A stretch of DNA of 5,656 nucleotides from an uncultured Planctomycetaceae bacterium (lineage in GTDB: Bacteria; Planctomycetota; Planctomycetia; Pirellulales; UBA1268), in the NCBI GenBank assembly GCA_903949225.1, contig CAJAYZ010000184.1, positions 1 to 5,656 of the forward strand, given 5' to 3'. Under the pieces are notes generated by a model. That model ran no database searches. It had not been told where the DNA came from and saw only the letters and a program-made list of their open reading frames with translations. Shown one piece after another: positions 1-5,591 of this stretch. The translations under genes were made by a program, and so were the position numbers. Numbering within the stretch: the first letter of the stretch is position 1; each line of letters opens with the position of its first letter.

Positions 1-1476
1 CGTCGCCGCCAGCACCGGCATGAGGGTCAGCGAGATGACCAGCGACCCGAGGAGCGCGAAGAGCACTGTCAGCGCCATCGGGCGGAACAGCTTCCCTTCC
101 GTTCCCTCGAGGAACAGGATCGGCAGGTAGACCACGGCGATAATCAGCTCGCCGAACATCGTCGGCCCCCGGACCTCGATCGCGGCGTCCCGGACGATGG
201 CAAGCTTCGATTCCCCGGGGGCGGCCAATCCGAGCCGGCGGACGCAGTTCTCGACCATGATCACCGAGCTGTCGACGACGAGACCGAAGTCGATGGCGCC
301 CAGACTCATGAGGCTCGCCGAGATCCCCGTCATCCACATCAGGTTCGACGCGAACAGCATCGACAGCGGAATTGCCAGAGAGACGATCAGGCCAGCGCGA
401 ACGTTTCCGAGGAGGATGAGGAGCACGCCGATCACGAGCAGCCCCCCCTCTGCCAAATTGTGGAGCACGGTGTCGAGCGTCCGGGCGATCAGTTCCGAGC
501 GGTCGTAGACGATGTCGATCTCGACTCCGGGCGGCAACGTTCGCCGGATCTCCTCGAGCTTCGCTTTCGCCGCCCCGACGACGCGCCGGCTGTTCTCGCC
601 ACGGACCATCATCACCATCCCCGTCACCACCTCGCCGCGGCCGCCACGCGTCACGGCCCCCTGGCGCGTCAACGGCCCGATCGCGACGCGGCCGATGTTG
701 CGGACGAGCACGGGCACGCCCCCCGCGGGGCTGCGCACCACCACCTGCTCGATGTCGGCGACGCTCTGGAGGAGCGCCTGGCCGCGGATGAACCGCTGCT
801 CACCGTTCTTGACGATGTAGCCGCCGCCCGTGCTCTCGTTGTTGCGTTCGAGCGCAGCCAGAACCTCCCCGAGCGTCACCGCCTGGGCACTCATCCGGTC
901 GGGATCGATCTCAACCTGGTAGCTCTTGGCAAAGCCGCCGTGGGAGTTGATGTCGGTGACCCCGGATACCTCGCGCATCGCCGGAGCGATGTCCCACTCG
1001 AGGATGCTGCGGAGCTCCATGAGATCATGCCCCGTGCCGCGGACCTCGAACTGGAGGATCTCGCCGAGCGCGGTGCTGAGCGTGCCGAGCTTCGGGTCGC
1101 CATGACCGACGGCGATCCGCCCCTTCGCCTCGGGGAGGCGTTCCGCCACGAACTGGCGGGCGAGCATGATGTCGGTCCCCTCACGGAAGACGATCGTCAC
1201 CAGCGAGATGCCGAACCGGGAGATGCTGCGGATCTCCTCGACCTGCGGCAATCCGCTCATCGACAACTCGACGGGGTAGGTGACGTAGCGTTCCACCTCC
1301 AGCGGCGACATCGTCCCCGCCTCAGTGACGACCTGCACCTGGATGTTGACGAGGTCGGGCACAGCGTCAACGGGGATCTGGGTGGCCGCGTACAGCCCTC
1401 CCACCGACATGAGGACGAACATCGCGAGCACAAGGGCCCGGTTCGACAACGACCATTCGATGAGGCCTGAAAGCAC
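1..1476 (-). CDS. czcA: Heavy-metal RND efflux pump, CzcA/CusA family (HME-RND), N-terminal part only
   Basis: This is the inner-membrane proton/metal antiporter of a three-part efflux system that exports divalent or monovalent heavy metals from periplasm or cytoplasm. It is partial: 492 codons are visible and the frame is still open at base 1, against about 1,040 residues for the family. TM1 is at about residues 11-30 and is followed by the family phrases QIPVDAVPDLVNIQVQ, SPLEVERYVTYPVE and GTDIMLARQFVAERL. The first periplasmic porter segment follows (VSGVTDINSHGGFAKSYQVEID, then a GEQRFIRGQ stretch), and TM2-TM4 lie at about 345-408. TM4 reads DFGLVVDSSVIMVEN. Its D396, D402 and E409 align with the acidic residues D402, D408 and E415 known to be needed in Cupriavidus CzcA. 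This favours the Co/Zn/Cd branch over the Cu/Ag CusA branch. The GTG start is set by a strong ribosome site and an in-frame TGA eight codons upstream; the next Met lies inside TM1. It is probably co-transcribed with the adaptor gene 89 bases upstream. The substrate is inferred. Confidence 0.93.
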   Translation of the reverse strand, partial: MLSGLIEWSLSNRALVLAMFVLMSVGGLYAATQIPVDAVPDLVNIQVQVVTEAGTMSPLEVERYVTYPVELSMSGLPQVEEIRSISRFGISLVTIVFREGTDIMLARQFVAERLPEAKGRIAVGHGDPKLGTLSTALGEILQFEVRGTGHDLMELRSILEWDIAPAMREVSGVTDINSHGGFAKSYQVEIDPDRMSAQAVTLGEVLAALERNNESTGGGYIVKNGEQRFIRGQALLQSVADIEQVVVRSPAGGVPVLVRNIGRVAIGPLTRQGAVTRGGRGEVVTGMVMMVRGENSRRVVGAAKAKLEEIRRTLPPGVEIDIVYDRSELIARTLDTVLHNLAEGGLLVIGVLLILLGNVRAGLIVSLAIPLSMLFASNLMWMTGISASLMSLGAIDFGLVVDSSVIMVENCVRRLGLAAPGESKLAIVRDAAIEVRGPTMFGELIIAVVYLPILFLEGTEGKLFRPMALTVLFALLGSLVISLTLMPVLAAT

Positions 1477-1565
1477 TGCCGTCCTCCCCGCTACCGCCCG
1501 TCAGACAGACCTTCCGGGCCGCCGGCAGGCTCTCGACAAACCCCGAACGCCGGGATGCCCGACGG
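1477..1565 (-). other. Intergenic spacer inside the adaptor-pump unit
   Basis: These 89 bases separate the adaptor stop from the pump start. I see no reading frame with a plausible start and no strong terminator-like hairpin followed by a T-run. The only clear element is the pump's ribosome site at its downstream end. Co-transcription of the two genes is therefore the simplest reading, although an internal promoter cannot be excluded by eye. Confidence 0.5.
1482..1489 (-). promoter_or_regulatory. Ribosome binding site of the RND pump gene
   Basis: On the minus strand this reads GGGGAGGA, with its GGAGG core six bases before the GTG at 1476-1474. It decides the start, because no ATG precedes the first transmembrane segment and an in-frame TGA lies just upstream of the site. 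Confidence 0.75.
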
Positions 1566-3164
1566 CTACTTATCTCTCTCGAGGAGCAATTCGCTCTTGA
1601 GCACGAACGCCCCGGCCACGACGATCGGCTCCCCCTCCTGGAGGCCCGAGAGGATCTCGACGAGACCATCGTTGTCGATGCCGGTGGTGACGGCGACGCG
1701 CCGGTAGCGTCCTTCGGTGAGTGGCTCGAAGACGAACGCCTCCCCGTCGTGCCGCATGATGGCAGCGGCGGGAACAGCCAAGGCGTCACGAACGCTTCCC
1801 TGGGGGAGATCGACCCAGACGAACATCCCCGGCTTCAGATGGGCATCGTCATTCTCGAGCTCGGCCACCAGCGGCACGCTCCGCGATTCGGCCTCGACGA
1901 TCGCGCCGACATGGTGGACGCGGGCGACGAGTTCGTGACCCTCGGCCCCTGGAACGTTCACCTTGACCTGCTGCCCCTGGACGACATCGACGGCCGTCCA
2001 CTCCCGTTCGTGAATCTGGGCCCGCACCCAGAGGAGCGACGTGTCGGCAACGACAAACATCGGGTCTCCCCCCTGGACACGCTCCCCGCGGGCCACGAAG
2101 ACATCCTCGACCACCCCGTCGAAGGGGGTCCGCAGGAAGAGCGTGCTCAGTGACCCGGTATCTCCCGGGCTGTCGGGAGCGTCTTCGGCAACCGCTGCGA
2201 TCTCGGCGCCGAGCCGGCTCCCGACAAGGGTGCGAAGATGCTCCTTCGACACTTGGACGAGCCGATCGGCCTGGGCGAGAGTCGCCCGCGCCCGATCCCG
2301 TTCCTGGCGGGTGGTGAACAGCGCCTCCTCGCAGGCGGCATCGAAGTTCGCCTTCGCCACCTCGAGGTTGCTCGTCCGTTCTTCGATGATCCGCCCCGAG
2401 AGCACCCCGCCGTCCCCGAGCTCGCGGGTGCTGCGGTTGATCTTTTCAATGAGGAGGAGCTTGGAGTACGCCCCGAAGATCTTCTCCCGATGGTTGCCCA
2501 GAATGCGGTCCTTGAACATCACCTCGACGTCGGCCAGCGGGGGCTTGTGGGCGAGCGTGTCGAGGAGCGATTCGACGTTGTCGGAGACGGCTGTGGACCA
2601 TTCCGCTGCCTTGATCTCGATCTGCTTGTCATCCTCGCGGCGGCGGACGTCGTCCCGGGCCGTGCCCACCGCGGGGCTCGACAACTCGGCGAGGGAGTCT
2701 CCCTTGGACACACGCTGCCGGACCTGCGCGAAGACCTGGGAGATGATGCCGTCGACGGGGGAGGCGTAATCGAGCCGGCGTCGCGCGTCGTAGTCGAGCC
2801 GACCGGGAACGGTGAGCTGATCGTGCATCGCCATCCTGGTGACAGTCCCCAGCTCGATCCCGGCGGAGGTCCGCGATCCCTCCGGGAGGAAAACTTCGTC
2901 GGCGAGCGTACTAGCCGGGGCCTTGGCCTCCGCGGCGGCCTGTTCCTCGCTCGGGTGTTCCCCGCCGCTGAAGTGGTGGGTTGAGATCCACCACCACGCA
3001 AGCCCCCCCACGGCCAGGGCCACACTCCCCCCCAGTCCTTTCCGGATCATGGCCACGATTCCCGCAGGCGTCCGTCCTCCGGGGGCGTTTCCCCCAGGCG
3101 TGCTCACCCGGGGGGGGCGGGCGGAACGCTCGCCCTGACTCTCGGCAGTGACGCTGGCGCTCAT
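1566..3164 (-). CDS. czcB: Periplasmic adaptor (membrane fusion protein) of heavy-metal efflux system, CzcB/CusB-like
   Basis: This adaptor links the inner-membrane RND pump to an outer-membrane channel in a tripartite metal exporter. From the ATG at 3164 it has 532 residues, longer than typical adaptors (about 380-520). The order is a Pro/Gly-rich cytoplasmic start (1-40) and a single membrane anchor (about 44-60, ending in WWW) with a short His-containing stretch (STHHFSGGEH). Next come the first half of the lipoyl/barrel-sandwich domain (about 126-160, SPVDGIISQVFAQVRQRVSKGDSLAEL), a long charged helical hairpin (about 165-315) and the second lipoyl half (about 341-376, RTPFDGVVEDVFVARGERVQGGD). 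A beta-barrel (about 377-455, ending LKPGMFVWVDLP) and a membrane-proximal domain (460-530, AVPAAAIM, then LVEILSGLQEGEPIVVAG) finish it. The stop is TAG. The pump gene follows 89 bases downstream on the same strand, which supports the assignment. The start is uncertain: a TTG at 3227 in the same frame has a much better ribosome site (AAGGAG, spacer 7) and would add 21 residues. The ATG has only GGAG at spacer 11. Metal specificity is not visible. Confidence 0.9.
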   Translation of the reverse strand: MSASVTAESQGERSARPPRVSTPGGNAPGGRTPAGIVAMIRKGLGGSVALAVGGLAWWWISTHHFSGGEHPSEEQAAAEAKAPASTLADEVFLPEGSRTSAGIELGTVTRMAMHDQLTVPGRLDYDARRRLDYASPVDGIISQVFAQVRQRVSKGDSLAELSSPAVGTARDDVRRREDDKQIEIKAAEWSTAVSDNVESLLDTLAHKPPLADVEVMFKDRILGNHREKIFGAYSKLLLIEKINRSTRELGDGGVLSGRIIEERTSNLEVAKANFDAACEEALFTTRQERDRARATLAQADRLVQVSKEHLRTLVGSRLGAEIAAVAEDAPDSPGDTGSLSTLFLRTPFDGVVEDVFVARGERVQGGDPMFVVADTSLLWVRAQIHEREWTAVDVVQGQQVKVNVPGAEGHELVARVHHVGAIVEAESRSVPLVAELENDDAHLKPGMFVWVDLPQGSVRDALAVPAAAIMRHDGEAFVFEPLTEGRYRRVAVTTGIDNDGLVEILSGLQEGEPIVVAGAFVLKSELLLERDK

Positions 3165-3215
3165 GGTGGGTCGGACTCCGATGGACGGCAGGCAGTGGAG
3201 CCGGCCATCCCGGAT

Positions 3216-3245
3216 TCTACACAACAACGCTCCACTCCTTATACT
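3216..3245 (+). promoter_or_regulatory. Candidate sigma-70-like promoter for leuA
   Basis: A -10-like hexamer TATACT (3240-3245, five of six matches to TATAAT) lies 18 bases after a -35-like TCTACA (3216-3221, four of six matches to TTGACA). Transcription would start near 3252 and give a leader of about 150 bases before the leuA ATG. The hexamer stands out in otherwise very G+C-rich DNA between two divergent genes. The opposite strand of the same bases contains TATAAG (3243-3238), which could serve the adaptor gene, but no good -35 accompanies it. Start-site data would be decisive. Confidence 0.35.
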
Positions 3246-3271
3246 TCCCGATCCGGTTCCTCATTCTCCAA

Positions 3272-3306
3272 AGTATCGGGCCCGACGCTCCTGCGGGCCC
3301 GATACT
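3272..3306 (+). repeat. Perfect 13-bp inverted repeat in the leuA leader
   Basis: AGTATCGGGCCCG (3272-3284) and its exact complement CGGGCCCGATACT (3294-3306) flank a 9-base loop, ACGCTCCTG. Each arm also contains a self-complementary core (CGGGCCCG), with the two cores 17 bases apart centre to centre. As RNA it would form a very stable hairpin starting about 20 bases after the predicted leuA transcription start. As DNA it could be a paired operator. No T-run follows, so an ordinary intrinsic terminator is unlikely. I do not recognise it as a known leader motif, and no upstream peptide with a convincing run of leucine codons is visible. Confidence 0.8.
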
Positions 3307-3391
3307 CCGACGACACCCACTGCCGCCGCCCCAGTCTCGGACGCGCCGCCGATTCCGGCCGCCCCGAGACTCCCGCCCACCGGTGCCCCCC

Positions 3392-3395
3392 GAGG
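3392..3395 (+). promoter_or_regulatory. Ribosome binding site of leuA
   Basis: GAGG lies seven bases before the ATG at 3403. It supports this start over the in-frame ATG at 3418 and over the upstream in-frame codons. The frame is open back to 3148, but that upstream part encodes a Pro/Ala-rich stretch unlike any LeuA N-terminus. Confidence 0.5.
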
Positions 3396-3402
3396 CTCTT
3401 TC

Positions 3403-4962
3403 ATGACGTCCGCCCGAATGATCCGCATTTTCGACACCACCCTCCGCGACGGCGAGCAATCCCCGGGCGCGAGCATGAACCTCACCGAGAAGATGGAGAT
3501 CGCCCAGGCGCTCCAGCAATTGGGGGTCGATGTCATCGAAGCCGGCTTCCCGATCGCCTCGCCGGGCGACTTCGCGAGCGTTCGGGAGATCGCCGCCACC
3601 ATCCGCGGGGCCATCGTCTGCGGTCTGGCCCGCTGCAATGACGCCGACATCGACCGTGCGTGGGAGGCCCTCCGCGGCGCGGAACGGCCGCGGATCCACG
3701 TCTTCCTCGCCACGAGTTCGATTCATCGGGAGTTCAAGCTGCGGATGACCGAGGACGAAGTCGTGGCCCGCGCCGTCGCCGGGGTGCAACGGGCGCGGCA
3801 ACTCTGTCCGGACATCGAGTTCTCGCCGGAGGACGCCGCGCGCACCGAGCTCGACTTCCTCTGCCGCGTCGTCGAGGCGGCGATTGACGCCGGCGCGACC
3901 ACCGTGAACATCCCCGACACCGTCGGGTATGCCACGCCCCAGCAGATGCACCGCGTCATCAGCACCCTCCGCGAGCGGGTCCGGGGGATCGACCGCGCCG
4001 TGATCAGCGTTCATTGCCATGACGACCTCGGCCTGGCGGTGGCCAACAGCCTCGCGGCCGTCGAAGCGGGTGCCGGGCAGATCGAGTGCACGATCAACGG
4101 GCTCGGCGAGCGGGCCGGAAACTGCTCGCTCGAGGAGGTGGTCATGGCACTGCGGACGCGCCGCGACCATTACGGCTGCGAGACGCGGATCACCACCCAG
4201 AAGCTCGTGCCGACAAGTCGGCTCGTGGCGACGATCACCGGGATCCAGGTTCCACGCAACAAGGCGATCGTCGGCCGCAACGCTTTTGCCCACGAATCGG
4301 GGATCCATCAGGACGGCATGCTCAAGGAACGGAGCACGTACGAGATCATCCGCCCCGAGGACGTGGGTCTCGACCGCACCGATCTCGTCCTCGGCAAGCA
4401 CAGCGGCCGGGCCGCCCTTGCCGATCGCGCCAAGGCGCTGGGCTACCAACTGACCGCAGAACAGCTCCAGACCCTCTTCGACCGGTTCAAGGTGCTCGCC
4501 GACCGGAAGAAGGAGATCTACGACGGCGACATCGCCGCGCTCTGCGAGGATCAGTTCACCGATCTCCCGGAGCGATTCACGCTCGTCGGCTACGACCTCA
4601 CCTGCTCCAGCGGCCAGCCGCCCCGCGTCCGGCTCCGTGTTGCCCAGGGGGGTGAGGAGAGCTCCGTGGAAGTGAACGCCGGGGACGGCCCGATCGACGG
4701 CATCTTTCTGGCGATCGAGAAGCTCACCGGCGTGATGACCGTCTGCCGCGACTTCCGTGTTCAGGCGGTAACCGTCGGCAAGGATGCCCAGGCGGAGGTG
4801 ACGGTGGAGCTTCAACCCGCCGGCGCTGCTCCCGGGAGCCAGATCGCCCGCGGCCGCGGCGTGTCGACCGATTCACTCGAAGCCTCGGCAAAGGCTTTTC
4901 TCGCGGCGGTCAACCGGGTTGCCCTTGGCGACCAAACGCGGCTCCACCCCCAACGGGGCTGA
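3403..4962 (+). CDS. leuA: 2-isopropylmalate synthase
   Basis: This cytoplasmic enzyme condenses acetyl-CoA with 2-oxoisovalerate to give 2-isopropylmalate (EC 2.3.3.13), the committed step of leucine synthesis. The 519 residues fit the usual length of about 510-525. The TIM-barrel domain (about 6-275) opens with FDTTLRDGEQSPG, which holds the catalytic R15 and metal ligand D16. It continues with EFSPEDAARTELDFL, NIPDTVGYATP, the metal-binding HCHDD (H204, H206) and NGLGERAGN (N240). The subdomain that follows has HESGIHQDGM (H297-M306) and the linker DRKKEIYDGDIAALCED. The C-terminal leucine-binding regulatory domain spans about 388-515 and ends with the typical GRGVSTDSLEASAKAFLAAVNRV, so allosteric inhibition by leucine is expected. 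A homocitrate or citramalate synthase is less likely because the motifs and C-terminal domain match bacterial type 1 LeuA throughout. The gene is divergent from the metal-efflux operon and convergent with the PII gene, whose stop lies 11 bases beyond the leuA stop. No other leu gene is in the window. The inverted repeat in the leader is a possible control element. Confidence 0.96.
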   Translation: MTSARMIRIFDTTLRDGEQSPGASMNLTEKMEIAQALQQLGVDVIEAGFPIASPGDFASVREIAATIRGAIVCGLARCNDADIDRAWEALRGAERPRIHVFLATSSIHREFKLRMTEDEVVARAVAGVQRARQLCPDIEFSPEDAARTELDFLCRVVEAAIDAGATTVNIPDTVGYATPQQMHRVISTLRERVRGIDRAVISVHCHDDLGLAVANSLAAVEAGAGQIECTINGLGERAGNCSLEEVVMALRTRRDHYGCETRITTQKLVPTSRLVATITGIQVPRNKAIVGRNAFAHESGIHQDGMLKERSTYEIIRPEDVGLDRTDLVLGKHSGRAALADRAKALGYQLTAEQLQTLFDRFKVLADRKKEIYDGDIAALCEDQFTDLPERFTLVGYDLTCSSGQPPRVRLRVAQGGEESSVEVNAGDGPIDGIFLAIEKLTGVMTVCRDFRVQAVTVGKDAQAEVTVELQPAGAAPGSQIARGRGVSTDSLEASAKAFLAAVNRVALGDQTRLHPQRG

Positions 4963-4973
4963 GCGTCCCGCCG

Positions 4974-5321
4974 TCAGATCGCTTCGCGGCCGCGCTCGCC
5001 GGTGCGGATTCTGACGCATTCGTCCATCGGCAGGATGAAGATCTTGCCGTCGCCGATCTCCCCTTCCTCGCCCGTCCGGCCACCTTTGACGATGGCCGCG
5101 ATCGTCGGCTCGACGAAGTCGTCGTTGACCGCGATCTGAAGCTGAACCTTGCGGAGGAGATTGACCGCGATCTCATGGCCGCGGTAGCTCTCGACATGCC
5201 CCCGCTGTCGCCCGAAGCCCTGGACGTCGAGAACCGTGAGCCGGAAAACTTCGACCTCCGAGAGCGCTTGCTTGACGCTCTCGAGATGGGCCGGCTGAAT
5301 GATGGCGATGATGAGCTTCAC
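4974..5321 (-). CDS. glnB: Nitrogen regulatory PII signal-transduction protein
   Basis: PII proteins are trimeric cytoplasmic sensors that bind ATP/ADP and 2-oxoglutarate and control ammonium transporters, glutamine synthetase regulation and other targets. The 115-residue product opens VKLIIAIIQPAHLESVKQAL and carries the signature GFGRQRGH (35-42), including Q39, followed by T-loop YRGHEI, K58, and IGDGKIFILP (B-loop) with RIRTGERGREAI at the C-terminus (nucleotide-binding R104 and R106). Two differences from E. coli GlnB stand out. Position 51, the uridylylated Tyr, is Ile here. The B-loop reads RTGEEGEIGDGK, three residues longer than the E. coli RTGKIGDGK-type loop. The GTG start is supported by GAGGGAGGT nine bases upstream and by alignment to the family N-terminus; the longer open frame upstream has no PII character. 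No amtB or glnA is adjacent. GlnB and GlnK cannot be told apart here, so the symbol is generic. Confidence 0.95.
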   Translation of the reverse strand: MKLIIAIIQPAHLESVKQALSEVEVFRLTVLDVQGFGRQRGHVESYRGHEIAVNLLRKVQLQIAVNDDFVEPTIAAIVKGGRTGEEGEIGDGKIFILPMDECVRIRTGERGREAI

Positions 5322-5330
5322 CGACGGCGT

Positions 5331-5339
5331 ACCTCCCTC
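5331..5339 (-). promoter_or_regulatory. Ribosome binding site of the PII gene
   Basis: On the minus strand this reads GAGGGAGGT, ending nine bases before the GTG at 5321-5319. It is a strong Shine-Dalgarno match and, with the PII alignment, fixes the GTG as the start despite an open frame that continues upstream. Confidence 0.7.
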
Positions 5340-5471
5340 GCGATAGCCTACCCGCAAACACCTGCCAAGTGACAAGGGAATAAGCCACCCCGGCGAGCCG
5401 GCCGTCGCCAACCATCCGGGCCGGGGAGCATCACCTGGCCCGAGCGACGCTCCTGAAGACAACCCTGAAGA

Positions 5472-5524
5472 ATGCCCCGGCCTGGGTGAGCTAGGCGGAG
5501 TGCCCACCCAAGCCGTTGGGGCAT
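5472..5524 (-). repeat. Long imperfect hairpin upstream of glnB
   Basis: The outer stem pairs ATGCCCC (5472-5478) with GGGGCAT (5518-5524). The inner stem pairs GGCCTGGGTG (5479-5488) with CACCCAAGCC (5505-5514), leaving a 3-base bulge (5515-5517) and a 16-base loop. In a plus-strand transcript one pair is a C/A mismatch. In a minus-strand transcript the same position is a G-U wobble, so all 17 pairs form. This favours a role in minus-strand RNA, either as part of the 3' end of the upstream gene or as leader structure of glnB. There is no strong T-run after it. I do not recognise a known riboswitch. Confidence 0.6.
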
Positions 5525-5538
5525 CCTTCTGGATCGTA

Positions 5539-5570
5539 ACCGTCGGGGGGCTTCTCCTCCCCCCGACGGT
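5539..5570 (-). terminator. Strong 12-bp hairpin after the rightmost gene, possible terminator
   Basis: ACCGTCGGGGGG (5539-5550) and CCCCCCGACGGT (5559-5570) are perfect complements around an 8-base loop. The hairpin begins 21 bases after the stop codon of the minus-strand gene at the right edge, the usual place for a terminator. On that strand it is followed by TTACGAT rather than a T-run, so termination without Rho or another factor is not assured. The same bases would also form a hairpin in a plus-strand transcript. Confidence 0.55.
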
Positions 5571-5591
5571 GAACGGTGCGGATGACCACCG

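Larger units (their letters stand above)
5322..5591. other. Non-coding region upstream of glnB
   Basis: These 270 bases lie between the PII start and the stop of the next minus-strand gene. I find no credible gene on either strand; the in-frame extension of the PII frame to 5507 has a biased composition and no family match. The stretch holds the PII ribosome site, a possible -35-like TTGTCA (5375-5370, minus strand) without a convincing -10, and two large hairpins listed separately. It should contain the glnB promoter unless glnB is read through from the upstream gene. Confidence 0.55.

Noticed and set aside
460..1470. A 336-codon open frame on the plus strand, antisense to the RND pump
   Set aside because: The opposite strand encodes clear CzcA motifs throughout this interval. 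The plus-strand product is low-complexity and His/Asp/Arg-rich.
2238..2984. A 248-codon plus-strand open frame, antisense to the adaptor
   Set aside because: It mirrors the adaptor gene, has no recognisable domain, and its composition is typical of a shadow frame.
3148..3402. An N-terminal extension of LeuA of 85 residues in the same open frame
   Set aside because: It overlaps the start of the divergent adaptor gene, covers the promoter and inverted repeat, is Pro/Ala-rich, and has no counterpart in LeuA proteins. The ATG at 3403 has a suitable ribosome site.
3217..4815. A 532-codon open frame on the minus strand, antisense to leuA
   Set aside because: leuA on the plus strand is a full match to a known enzyme. 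The antisense product is rich in His, Arg, Gly and Asp with no domain, as expected for a mirror frame in G+C-rich DNA.
5452..5471. Short direct repeat CCTGAAGA, two copies about 12 bases apart
   Set aside because: Only two copies of eight bases, with no further units and no flanking structure, so it is not a repeat array or CRISPR.
5322..5507. An N-terminal extension of the PII protein in the same open frame
   Set aside because: PII proteins start at the KLIIAII strand. The GTG at 5321 has a strong ribosome site, and the extension covers non-coding structure.
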